Shown: positions 7,200 through 16,650 of the stretch, in pieces
How the letters are laid out: every line of letters begins with the position of its first letter
Position numbering within the stretch: position 1 is the stretch's first letter
Origin: a virus
Virus record (IMG/VR): IMGVR_UViG_3300025769_000109
Location: 1 to 62,372 of that record
DNA: 62,372 nt
Direction: 5' to 3' (one strand)
The notes under the pieces: model-generated
The model's input: the letters and a program-made list of their open reading frames with translations, nothing else
Told to the model about the DNA's origin: nothing
The model's database searches: none
Position numbers and translations under genes: made by a program

Positions 7200-10100
7200 T
7201 TGAGCTTTATCGTTGACGCCATTTCAGACGTAATTGACTGGGTCGCTGGTGCCATTGAAGACGTTGTTGAGTTTGTCTTTGATGAAGTCATTGAGCCTGT
7301 TGTTTCGTTTGTTGGTGATACGGTACAAGCCCTTTTAGACAATCCACTGGAAACAATCGCAAAGGTGGTGGCTATAGCGACGGGTAACGCGTGGGCCATA
7401 CCACTCATTGATGGAGCTTCTGTAGCTGCAAATGGTGGCGATCTTGGTGACGTGCTTGAGAGCGTTGCTATATCCTATGTTTCGCAAGCCATTGGCGGTG
7501 AAATTGCACAGCACACTGCTCCGTTCGTTGACGAAGTTATCGGTGACTCACTCAGCGCAGGTCTAAAAGAAGTTGCTGTCGCATCTATCACTCAAGGCAC
7601 CGTTGCTGCTACCTCTGCCATCCTTTATGGAGAAGACCCGTTAGAAGCGTTTGCCCGAGGTGGTATCACCGCTGCGGTTTCCGCAGGTATGGGTAAAATC
7701 GCTGAGCAAATAGGTTTTGAGGTAGAAGTCACTGACCCTGATACGGGGCAGACGACTACACGAGCACTTCCAAACGTCGTTAAAAACGTTGTTAGTGCTG
7801 CACTTGCCGCTGAATTAACGGGCGGTGAAATCACTGACGAGCTTATAGCAAACGCCGTTACGCGTGGTTTGATTACCACGGACCTTGTTAAAAAGTACGT
7901 CGCAGACAACCCGAACATTGGAGATCGTGAACTTACCTACATGACCGCTGCGTTTCAACGCACAGCGGCTGTCGCCCTATCTGGTGGTACTGGAGAACAG
8001 GCAGCGGCACAAATCATGGGCGTTATCTCTGCCTATGGTATGGAAGAACTGCACGATGAGATTCGTGACTCAGGTGTTGGGGACTTTATCGGCGATACCC
8101 TCGACAAAATATCTGGTGATTACCAGCGCGTAGAAGAACTAACCGCGTTAATGGACGAGATAGGCCCAAGACTCCAAACAAACTACGCCGAATACGAAGA
8201 AAAGTACAACACACTGCAAGCGTTGTGGGGCATTATCACGGGTAATCGTGAACAGATTATGATGCTTGAAGCTGATGCAGCGGAGCCGGGGCTGGACGCC
8301 AACAATATATTTGCACGACAAATTGCAGAATTAGAAGCTGAGCTTGAAACAGCCGTCGTAGAATACAACCGCTTAATCGAAGAAGAAGGCTACCTCGACC
8401 GAATTAACGAACTTGTACCCCTAATCGAGGCTGATAACGAAGCGTTGCAAGGGTACCAAGACGATCTCATCGAAGCACAGAATGATCTACAACGTAGTGC
8501 TGACCGCTTAGACGGTGAGCTAACGTCTGTATACAGCGCAACAGATGAGTACCTAGTTAACGCTATGGACCCCGGCTTTAACGCCGACGAATACCGAGAA
8601 CTTAACAACCTACCTGATGATGTAGATGCTTATGCACACTTCTTATCCGAAGGACAGCATAACGGGGCGTATACTAGCTGGAATCAATACGACATCGCGT
8701 TAGACAACGCACGTGATCTTGCAATGAACGAGATCATGTTTGGCGGCTTTGGTATTGGTGAAAACTCTGCCGTATGGAACCTTACAGACGCTGACCGCCA
8801 AGCCTTACAAACCATACTAAGAGAGAACGGATACGACTCCCCTCAAGCCTTAAATGAACTTTTAACAGCGCCGGGCGAAGTCCGAGAAGCTGTGTTTAAT
8901 CAATGGGTTGAAGCCATTGGGTCAAACCAAAACCGTTTGTTCAGCACTGGCGATACGTTACGGCAAGCCGACATAGACTATCTTGCGGCACAAGGATACG
9001 ACATGCGAGGTGTCGCGGTAGGCACTCCAATGTCTGCTGAAGAGGCGATTGCGCTAGATGCTGGTTTCCGTCAACAAAGTGGAGACTCAGAAAGTGGTGG
9101 CGGTGGGTTTGGATTTTCTGAAGGTGTCACTGCTGAAGACGTTATAAATGGTACAGCTATCCTTCGTACGGGAGACGACGGGTCCATGCAATGGACAGTG
9201 CTACCGGGCGTAACACGTTGGGACCCTCAACATGGCTGGATTACACAGCAGATTTTTTACGATGAAGCTGGAAATAAACGGCAGTGGCAGTATGTAGACC
9301 AAGACGGTAACTTTGTCCCCGGCACTATGGGGCTTGTTATCTATGGTGGCGTGCAAGATGTTGATGACCGCGAACAAGCAGGTTTAGCGCTTAACGCCGC
9401 AAGCAGTGGTATGTCTTGGGGTGATATTCAAGAAGGTCTTGGATGGTCTGACACCTTAATTGACATGGCGCAAAACGTCATGGATTGGGCAAACGAAAAC
9501 GACACCGATGTGTTCGGGTTGTTTGATGCTCAAAACTTCCTTGCCAACGCTATGAAAGCTGGTGGTGGCATCCTCGAAGCGTTTAACGGCATGTCCACCT
9601 TGTTTGGTATCGCACCAGACAGCACAGCACTTGGTAAGTTTGCGGAGCAACTACAGAACATTGGTGCAGCGGGCAACACCGAAGAGTACCAAGCCGAGCT
9701 TGCCAAACTGCAAGAAATGATGAGCGCCGAAACTGATCTTCCAGAAGATGCGGCGTGGTATGAAAGAGCGTTTGCTAGAGTCGCTACGATTGCTGGCGCA
9801 GCCGCTGAGCACCCCAGTGCGTTTATTTCTGAATATATTGGCGTTGAAGCCTTGCAGGAGCTTGTACCTCTTGCAGTCGGTGGTGTTGCCACACTGGGTG
9901 CGAAAGGCGCGGCAATGGCTATGGGTCGTACGCTGTCCACTCGTATGGCGGCTGGCACAGGTCTAAGTGCCGCAGCAGTCACAGACATCGCCGAAAGCTA
10001 TGGTGGCACAGCGGGAGAGACGTACGACCGTGCACTAACAGTCGCCTTAGACTCAATTAACCCTGCTACGGGTCAGATTTATACGCAGGAAGAAGCTGAA

Positions 10101-13100
10101 GAATACGCAATGACACTCGCCGTACAGACGGGTGCAGTAGCCGCAACAATGACCGCCGCTACAATGGGTATCGGTGGCATGGCGTTGGAGAAAGCGCTGC
10201 TTGGTGACAAAGCCGCAACTGGGTTTGTCGGAGCAGGTATAGACGAGCTTGCAAGCCGTATCGCTAATGGCGGTACGATTATGATTAAAGAGGGCCTTAC
10301 TGAGGGTCTCGAAGAAGGTCTTGCTACCGCGTTCCGTGAAGGGCATTTATCACAAATTAACCCTGATATTGACGTAGCCGACGAGGTTGCAGGTGCGGCC
10401 TTCATGGGCTTTATTGTTGGTGGCCCAGTTTCTGGTGGTGCGTATGGCGTAAGCCAAGTCGGAGATGCTTACTCTAACTTTATCTCTGCGATTGACCCTG
10501 ACGTGCGGTCAGCCATCGAGAACGGTAACACTGTAGCTGCTAACGAAGCACTGGATAATCTAGGTGTTACCGACCCAGTCGTACGTAATAACGTACTCAG
10601 TCAGGTTGCACCCGATCAGTTCGTCAACACAGCGCAAGCCACTACGTCATTCCTTAACGCAAACCCTGATTACACTGCAACGGAAGCAGAGATTAACTCG
10701 TTTGTACAAGCGGGCAGCTACGAAGATATTAACGAACAGATTGATCGCTACGTCGATGATCGTTACGTGGACGTGCAGGAAGTTATTGATGCCGCCGCTG
10801 CCGAAGGCGTTACGCTCACTGAAGAACAAGCTCAACAGTACGTTGGTCAAGGCCCCGCAGGTCATGAAGACGCGGTACTGTCTAACCTTCGCACCGAACT
10901 TGGCCCTGAGTACACTACTTTTGGCGAGGCTAAGAAGTTCTTTGAAGACCTTGGATTCAACCCCACAGACGCACAAGTGCAGGGCTTTGTTGGTCGTATC
11001 GCCGAAAGCACACAACAGCAGGCTATTGCTGAGTATGTAGACCCACGACAAATTACGGAAGAAGAAGCCCGCGCTGCGTTTGAGGCTCAAGGGTTTGACC
11101 CCTCTGCGGATGACATTGCGGCGTTTGTTGGTCAAGGCAACGCTAATTTTGAATCTAACGCCGACTTTGAAGGGTATGTAGACCCCCGTCAGGTTACCGA
11201 AGCGGAAGCCCGTGCGTTCTTTAACGACTTAGGGTATGAGGCTACTGATGCGCAAATTGCCGCGTTTGTTGGTCAAGGCGGGGCAAACTTTGAAAGTAAT
11301 ACAGGCACTAACGTCTCTAGTTACGTTGACCCCCGTCAGGTTACTGAAGCGGAAGCTCGCGCTGCGTTTGAAGCACAGGGCTACACCCCGACTAACGAAG
11401 AGGTTGCGCAATATGTTGCGCAAAGCGCCGATAACAATCTTCAGGCTTCTACAGAGACCGACATCACTAGCTTTGCTGACCCTCGTGCAACTACAGAGGC
11501 CGAAGTTCGTGCCATGTTTGAGGCAGAGGGGTACACACCCACCGATGCCGAAGTCCAAGCCCGTATGGGTCAGGGCGGTGCAGACTTTGAGTCTACGTCC
11601 GATGAGCAGATCAGCAATTATGTAGACCCACGTCAGGTTACTGAGGCAGAGGCACGTCAGTTCTTCGCCGATATGGGTTACGATCCTACAGATGCGGAAG
11701 TCGAAGCGTACATGGGGCAAGGCGGCTCAAACTTTGAGTCGAACAAAGAGACTGCGGTTGGTGCGTATGTTGATCCACGCCAGACTACGGCAGAAGAAGT
11801 TAGGGCGGCGTTTGAAGCGGCGGGCTACGAAGCGACTGAAGACCAGATTAACCAGTTCGTCGGACAGCTAAACCAAGCACAGCAAGAAGCTGCGGTCGGC
11901 GAATACATTGATCCACGTCAGGTAACAGAGAATGAAGCACGTCAGTTCTTCTCAGACCTTGGCTATGACGCCACGGCTGATGAGATTGCTGCGCAAGTTG
12001 GTCAAAGCCTTGAGGAAACGTATCAAGCCACGACCGAGACAGGTGTCGGCAGCTACGTAAACCCACGTCAGGTAACAACTGATGAGGCGAGGGCTTTCTT
12101 TGAGAGCTTGGGCTACGAGGCCAATAACGCAGAGATTGCGTCGTTTGTTGGTCAGGGCGGTGACACGTTTGCTGCCGATCAACAGGCCGCAGTGGGTACT
12201 TACGTAGACCCACGTCAGATGACTGAAGCTGAAGTCCGCGAGATGTTTGCGGCTCAAGGCTACGAACCTACTGACGAAGAGGTGGCAGGCTACGTTGGTC
12301 AGGGCAACAGAAACTTCGACACAAATCAAAGCAACGCGGTCACTGCGTTTGCTGACCCACGTGCAACCACTGAAGCTGAAGTTAGAGCACAGTTCGAGGC
12401 CGCAGGCTACGATCCTAGCGACGAAGAAATCGCGGCCCGTGTCGGTCAAGGCAATGCAACCTTTGAGTCTGGCACCAATACTGAGGTCGCAGGCTACTCC
12501 GATGTGCGTGTTGTCACCGAAGCAGAAGCACAGCAGTTCTTCGATAACCTTGGCTACGAAGCTACAGACGACGAGATCGCTGACTTTATCGGTCAGGTCG
12601 AAGATCGTAGCAATGCACAGTACCAGTCACAGCAACAGAACCTTGTTGGTCAGTATGTAGACCCACGTCAGGTCACGTTTGACGAGCTACAAGCCATTGC
12701 AAGTCAGGAAAACCTTACCCTTACTGAGGCACTTGCCGAAGCGTATGTGGGTCAAGGTGACGAGAACTTTGAGTCAACCAATTTTGCCGATGCTCGTAGC
12801 GAATACGATACCTTGGCTACCACCACGGACGAAGCACGGCAGTTCTTTGGTGATCTAGGCTACACCTTTACCGACGAAGAAGTCGCTCAGTTTGCTAACG
12901 ACAGCATGACTGAGGCAGACCAGCAAACGGCACTAGGTGCCTATGTAGACCCACGTCAATTTACTTTCGAGGAAGCTCGTCAGTACATGATTGACCAAGG
13001 CTACACTGATCCTACAGACGAAGAAGTTAACAGGTTTGTGGGTCAAGGTGACGACGCATTCCAAGCTACCAACCAAGACGCTGCGTTTGCGTACGTCGAT

Positions 13101-14996
13101 GAATTTACTGTCACGGCTGACGAAGTACGTGATATGTACGCTGAGTTGGGTCTGGTACGGCCTACGGATGACGATATTGCACGGTTTGTAGGTCAGTACG
13201 AAGAATCCACCCTGCGTGGACAGCTTGAAGAATACCTACCCGTTGCAACGTCTAACTCAATCAACGGCATTGTTGAGGGTCTGGAAGACCAAATCGGTCA
13301 GATTGCTGACGGTGACCAGCCTGCTACGGGTCTGTATGCGTACATTGATAACGCCATTCAGGACCTGATAGATGCAGGAATCGACGCTGACGAAGTTACA
13401 CAGATTATTAACGACGTTGTTGGTACACCTGCTACTGGCGATTCTGACGCGACTGGTATCTATGCAGCACTCGAAGGTGTGGTTGACGATGTCGAATCAC
13501 TTATCGGTCAGCCTGCCACAGAAGATAGCGAAGCTACGGGTATCTATGAGGCGATTGACGACGCGGTTGCGGGAGTCAGTGAAGAAGTAGCTGACGTTGC
13601 CGAAGACGTTGCCGACCTATCTGATGTTATCGGTACTCCTGCGGTCGAAGACGACCTTGCTACTGAAGATGTAGACGAGTCCCAAGAAGCCACGGGTATC
13701 TTTGCTGAAATCGACGCACTGGTCGAGGCAGGTGCAACACGCGATGAAGCTATCGCTGCGCTCGCAGGCCAGATTGGTACAACATACGATAACTTGATAG
13801 CAGCCCTTGGCGAAGTTGAAACCAACATCGCCGAAGACATTGAGGGCGTACAAGAAGATATAGCTGACGTTGCGGGTATCCTTGGTACTCCTGCGGTTGA
13901 AGATGACCCGAATACTACAGATGTAGATGAATCTCAGGACCCAACAGGTCTGTTCGCTACGATTGCTGAGTACGAAGCACAGGGTCTAGCACGTGATGAA
14001 GCCACTCAACAGGCTATCAGCGACCTATCTAACGAGCTTGGGCTAACTGAAGACCGCATCCTCGAAGAGTTCGGTCTTACCGAAGACCGTATTATCCAGC
14101 GTATTGACGATGCTGAGACTGCGCTTAGCGAAGACATCGCAGGTGTACAAGAAGACGTTGATATTCTTGAGGGCGTCATTGGTTTGCCCGGTCTGGAAGA
14201 TGACCCGAACACGCCTGATATTGATGAGAGCCGTGCAGCGACAGGTATCTTTGAGACCATCGCCCAGTACGAAGCGGCTGGCATTGCACGTGATGAAGCC
14301 ACACAGCGAGCGGTATCTGACCTATCTACTGAGTTAGGTATCACTGAAGAAAACTTACTCAACCGTATTACTGAAGCTGAAACCACACTAACTGACGATA
14401 TTAACGCCATTAGTGAACTGATTGGTAAGCCTGCTACTGAGGTTACACAGACTGACATCGACTTTGTTGTAGATGTTATCGCTGGTAATCAAGTTATGGC
14501 AGAAAACCAGCTTGCGCAGTACGATGTGACTGGTGATGGTCAGATCACACTAGAAGATCAACAGCTACTAGAACAGCTATTGGCTGGTGAAAACGTATTC
14601 GGTCAGGTTGCCGATACGTCTATCTACGCACCGACAGGTATTTACGGTACGGTGCAGGATACGCAGACCGCTATTGAGCAGCAGATACAGCAAAACCAAG
14701 AGCAAACGATGGATCAAATCCAACAAATGGAACAGAACATCGTTACTAATATTGAACAGGAGGCGTTACGTGCTGGTGGGCGTCAATTCTTGCAAGCCGC
14801 GCTTCAAGCTCCTGATGCAATGGGGCAACAAGTAACCGTCAGAACACCCGATCCGCTAAATTTACGCTACATTTACGACTTTAGCAGCATATTTGCCACT
14901 CCTCAACAGCAGGCAATGTTCCCTAGTCCGTATGCAAAGGGTGGACAAGTAGAGGATACAACTGATAAGTTGTTAAATATAATTGGAGGCTCGTAA
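7200..14996 (+). CDS. Giant repeat-containing virion/ejection protein
   Basis: A 2598-residue protein starting at TTG 7200 (GAGGG upstream). Regions: residues 1-230 with hydrophobic, amphipathic segments; about 310-450 coiled coil; about 850-1140 Ala/Gly-rich hydrophobic segments; about 1180-2000 tandem repeats of about 45 residues (YVDPRQVTEAEARAFF...GYEATDAEI...FVGQG); about 2020-2420 a second acidic repeat series (GTPAVEDD...ATGIF); a dockerin-like calcium loop at about 2442-2453 (DVTGDGQITLED); and a C-terminal YAKGGQVED motif. Size, hydrophobic blocks and position before other large proteins fit an internal ejection protein that enters or crosses the host envelope. Enzymatic motifs are not seen. 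Confidence 0.7.
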   Translation: MSFIVDAISDVIDWVAGAIEDVVEFVFDEVIEPVVSFVGDTVQALLDNPLETIAKVVAIATGNAWAIPLIDGASVAANGGDLGDVLESVAISYVSQAIGGEIAQHTAPFVDEVIGDSLSAGLKEVAVASITQGTVAATSAILYGEDPLEAFARGGITAAVSAGMGKIAEQIGFEVEVTDPDTGQTTTRALPNVVKNVVSAALAAELTGGEITDELIANAVTRGLITTDLVKKYVADNPNIGDRELTYMTAAFQRTAAVALSGGTGEQAAAQIMGVISAYGMEELHDEIRDSGVGDFIGDTLDKISGDYQRVEELTALMDEIGPRLQTNYAEYEEKYNTLQALWGIITGNREQIMMLEADAAEPGLDANNIFARQIAELEAELETAVVEYNRLIEEEGYLDRINELVPLIEADNEALQGYQDDLIEAQNDLQRSADRLDGELTSVYSATDEYLVNAMDPGFNADEYRELNNLPDDVDAYAHFLSEGQHNGAYTSWNQYDIALDNARDLAMNEIMFGGFGIGENSAVWNLTDADRQALQTILRENGYDSPQALNELLTAPGEVREAVFNQWVEAIGSNQNRLFSTGDTLRQADIDYLAAQGYDMRGVAVGTPMSAEEAIALDAGFRQQSGDSESGGGGFGFSEGVTAEDVINGTAILRTGDDGSMQWTVLPGVTRWDPQHGWITQQIFYDEAGNKRQWQYVDQDGNFVPGTMGLVIYGGVQDVDDREQAGLALNAASSGMSWGDIQEGLGWSDTLIDMAQNVMDWANENDTDVFGLFDAQNFLANAMKAGGGILEAFNGMSTLFGIAPDSTALGKFAEQLQNIGAAGNTEEYQAELAKLQEMMSAETDLPEDAAWYERAFARVATIAGAAAEHPSAFISEYIGVEALQELVPLAVGGVATLGAKGAAMAMGRTLSTRMAAGTGLSAAAVTDIAESYGGTAGETYDRALTVALDSINPATGQIYTQEEAEEYAMTLAVQTGAVAATMTAATMGIGGMALEKALLGDKAATGFVGAGIDELASRIANGGTIMIKEGLTEGLEEGLATAFREGHLSQINPDIDVADEVAGAAFMGFIVGGPVSGGAYGVSQVGDAYSNFISAIDPDVRSAIENGNTVAANEALDNLGVTDPVVRNNVLSQVAPDQFVNTAQATTSFLNANPDYTATEAEINSFVQAGSYEDINEQIDRYVDDRYVDVQEVIDAAAAEGVTLTEEQAQQYVGQGPAGHEDAVLSNLRTELGPEYTTFGEAKKFFEDLGFNPTDAQVQGFVGRIAESTQQQAIAEYVDPRQITEEEARAAFEAQGFDPSADDIAAFVGQGNANFESNADFEGYVDPRQVTEAEARAFFNDLGYEATDAQIAAFVGQGGANFESNTGTNVSSYVDPRQVTEAEARAAFEAQGYTPTNEEVAQYVAQSADNNLQASTETDITSFADPRATTEAEVRAMFEAEGYTPTDAEVQARMGQGGADFESTSDEQISNYVDPRQVTEAEARQFFADMGYDPTDAEVEAYMGQGGSNFESNKETAVGAYVDPRQTTAEEVRAAFEAAGYEATEDQINQFVGQLNQAQQEAAVGEYIDPRQVTENEARQFFSDLGYDATADEIAAQVGQSLEETYQATTETGVGSYVNPRQVTTDEARAFFESLGYEANNAEIASFVGQGGDTFAADQQAAVGTYVDPRQMTEAEVREMFAAQGYEPTDEEVAGYVGQGNRNFDTNQSNAVTAFADPRATTEAEVRAQFEAAGYDPSDEEIAARVGQGNATFESGTNTEVAGYSDVRVVTEAEAQQFFDNLGYEATDDEIADFIGQVEDRSNAQYQSQQQNLVGQYVDPRQVTFDELQAIASQENLTLTEALAEAYVGQGDENFESTNFADARSEYDTLATTTDEARQFFGDLGYTFTDEEVAQFANDSMTEADQQTALGAYVDPRQFTFEEARQYMIDQGYTDPTDEEVNRFVGQGDDAFQATNQDAAFAYVDEFTVTADEVRDMYAELGLVRPTDDDIARFVGQYEESTLRGQLEEYLPVATSNSINGIVEGLEDQIGQIADGDQPATGLYAYIDNAIQDLIDAGIDADEVTQIINDVVGTPATGDSDATGIYAALEGVVDDVESLIGQPATEDSEATGIYEAIDDAVAGVSEEVADVAEDVADLSDVIGTPAVEDDLATEDVDESQEATGIFAEIDALVEAGATRDEAIAALAGQIGTTYDNLIAALGEVETNIAEDIEGVQEDIADVAGILGTPAVEDDPNTTDVDESQDPTGLFATIAEYEAQGLARDEATQQAISDLSNELGLTEDRILEEFGLTEDRIIQRIDDAETALSEDIAGVQEDVDILEGVIGLPGLEDDPNTPDIDESRAATGIFETIAQYEAAGIARDEATQRAVSDLSTELGITEENLLNRITEAETTLTDDINAISELIGKPATEVTQTDIDFVVDVIAGNQVMAENQLAQYDVTGDGQITLEDQQLLEQLLAGENVFGQVADTSIYAPTGIYGTVQDTQTAIEQQIQQNQEQTMDQIQQMEQNIVTNIEQEALRAGGRQFLQAALQAPDAMGQQVTVRTPDPLNLRYIYDFSSIFATPQQQAMFPSPYAKGGQVEDTTDKLLNIIGGS
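10740..13215 (+). repeat. Tandem protein-coding repeats, about 45 codons each
   Basis: About 17-18 diverged copies of a unit beginning YVDPRQ or FADPRA, followed by TEAEARAFFxxLGY, an acidic stretch and FVGQGxxxFES. Copies keep the frame but differ at the DNA level, so they are old. Each unit probably forms a small helical module with an acidic surface. Confidence 0.85.
13260..14440 (+). repeat. Second in-frame repeat series, acidic
   Basis: Four to six diverged units built around GTPAVEDDxxTxDVDESQ, a TGIF or TGLY turn and a long helix with many Ala, Glu and Asp residues (for example EDIAGVQEDVDILEGV). It looks like a long alpha-helical, coiled-coil-prone stalk. No relation to the first repeat series is obvious. 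Confidence 0.7.
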
Positions 14997-15796
14997 TGGG
15001 GTGGTTCAGTGACTTAGTAGATGATTTTGGAGCTGGTATTCAGCAAGCGGGTAGTAACGCTTATGACTACTTTACCAGTCCAGAAGGCATAATCCGCCTT
15101 GGATCAATGGGGTTAGGCTATTTAGGCAGCAAATCAGGTGCGGGGCAAGCACAGATTCCCCCTACTGGGTACCAAGGCGGCATCCCCGCCCTTCGCGCAA
15201 TACGTACACAAGCACCGCAGATGATGGGCGAAGAGCTTTCCGATGGCTCTGTGCGCCCTATTGACCAAGCCGCCCCAACAGGTATCGAAGGGCTATATGC
15301 ACCGCAAGGTACAGGTCGGCAGGTTCCAATGTCCTATGATCCCAACCGTCGTCCCGGCAGTGCGGGTCGTCGTTACTTTACTGACGTGCAGTATGTGGCT
15401 GAAGATGAAGATATGGGTGCGGCACAAGAACGTATGGAAGCGCAAGCTGCACAGTTAACAGAACAAAACATACGTAACCTAGCTAGACAGCAACGTTCTA
15501 CACCACGTGGTATGGCGACAGGGGGCATTGCCGCGCTAAAAAAGGGTAAGTACCTTGATGGGAATACCGATGGCATGGCTGATGAAGTCCCTGCCACTAT
15601 CGAGGGACGTCAACCAGCGGCACTTAGCGACGGGGAGTTTGTTATTCCTGCCGATGTCGTAAGCCATCTCGGTAATGGCAACTCTGATGCAGGTGCCAAA
15701 GTATTAGAGCGAATGATGGCTCGTGTTAGAAAAGAACGCACGGGCAATACGAAACAGGGTAAAGAAATAAAGCCCCAGAAAATGTTACCAGCGTGA
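14996..15796 (+). CDS. Virion protein with DGMADEVPATIEG module
   Basis: A 266-residue protein. The N-terminal 40 residues are amphipathic with Gly. Residues about 175-245 hold a module seen in many marine phage structural proteins: a MATGGIAALKKGKYLDG lead, then DGMADEVPATIEGRQPAAL, SDGEFVIPADVVSHLGNG and DAGAK. A C-terminal basic tail follows. It overlaps the giant gene by one base (TAATG) with GGAGG upstream. The family is structural by context; its role in the ejection complex is inferred. Confidence 0.65.
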   Translation: MGWFSDLVDDFGAGIQQAGSNAYDYFTSPEGIIRLGSMGLGYLGSKSGAGQAQIPPTGYQGGIPALRAIRTQAPQMMGEELSDGSVRPIDQAAPTGIEGLYAPQGTGRQVPMSYDPNRRPGSAGRRYFTDVQYVAEDEDMGAAQERMEAQAAQLTEQNIRNLARQQRSTPRGMATGGIAALKKGKYLDGNTDGMADEVPATIEGRQPAALSDGEFVIPADVVSHLGNGNSDAGAKVLERMMARVRKERTGNTKQGKEIKPQKMLPA

Positions 15797-15804
15797 GGTG
15801 AGAC

Positions 15805-16647
15805 ATGGCTGATCCGATTGTAGGACAAGAAACAGGTAGAGAGTCGTCCCTTTCTACATGGGCTGGTCCGTATGTAACCACAATGCTTGGCAAGGGCGCT
15901 GCGCTTGCAAATGAACCCTATCAAGCATACATGGGGCCGCTGACCGCTGGTTCTGCACCCCTGCAACAACAAGCATTCCAAGGTATTGCTGGCCTCGCTG
16001 TGCCGGAACAGATGGGGGCATATCAGCCTCAGTCGTTTACACAAGAAGGCAGTGCACAGCAGTACATGAACCCATATATTCAGGCCGCGCTACAGCCGCA
16101 GCTTGATGAACTCCGTCGTCAGACTGAAAAATCACGTGTTGAGCAGGCAGGGCGTCTCACCCGCGCTGGTGCTTACGGTGGTTCTCGACAGGCTTTGGCA
16201 GACACAGAACTTACTCGTGCGATGTTGTCAAATATGGCAAACGTAACGGGACAAGGCTACAACCAAGCGTTCCAACAAGCACAGCAACAGTTCAACACAG
16301 AACAGCAACAGGCTCAGCAAGCACAGAACCTAGCAAATCAGTTCGGATTGCAAGCACTGGCGAACCAAGTACAAGCTGGTCAGCTACAGCGTGGCATTGA
16401 ACAAGAAGGTATTACAGCAGACCGATTGCAGTTTGAGGAAGAGCGAGACTTCCCATACAAGCAGGTGCAGTACATGCAGTCACTTCTACAGGGCTTGCCG
16501 ATTGCCGCACAGTCTTATTCATACGCACAGCCAAGTGCGCTATCCGACTTTTTATCCGGTTCTGGTGGGGTGTACGACCTACTTAGTAAAGTATTCTTGC
16601 CTCAAGAAACGCCGCCAGCCGAAGACACTAGCGGGACAGGGGGCTAA
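15805..16647 (+). CDS. Gln-rich virion protein
   Basis: A 280-residue protein. The N-terminal part contains STWAGPYVTTMLGKGAAL and PYQAYMGPLTAGSAPLQQQA; the middle (about 90-220) is a long Gln/Ala-rich helix with GRLTRAGAYGGSRQALADTE. The same design is seen in marine podovirus-like structural gene sets next to large ejection proteins. A GAGGTGAG ribosome site precedes ATG 15805. An internal virion protein forming helical assemblies is likely, but the exact role is unknown. Confidence 0.65.
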   Translation: MADPIVGQETGRESSLSTWAGPYVTTMLGKGAALANEPYQAYMGPLTAGSAPLQQQAFQGIAGLAVPEQMGAYQPQSFTQEGSAQQYMNPYIQAALQPQLDELRRQTEKSRVEQAGRLTRAGAYGGSRQALADTELTRAMLSNMANVTGQGYNQAFQQAQQQFNTEQQQAQQAQNLANQFGLQALANQVQAGQLQRGIEQEGITADRLQFEEERDFPYKQVQYMQSLLQGLPIAAQSYSYAQPSALSDFLSGSGGVYDLLSKVFLPQETPPAEDTSGTGG

Positions 16648-16650
16648 CCA

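Noticed and set aside
7791-7807. Near match to the 17-bp palindrome (GTTAGTGCTGCACTTGC)
   Set aside because: It has two mismatches in one arm, lies deep inside a late coding region and fits the local protein; it is probably chance.
10647-11135. Long leftward frame of 162 codons and similar antisense frames across the giant genes
   Set aside because: They are shadows of biased codon use in the repeat-rich giant genes, with unlikely amino-acid composition and no ribosome sites.
10740-13215. Possible CRISPR-like array
   Set aside because: The repeats are in frame, protein-coding and diverged, with no constant short repeat separated by unique spacers.
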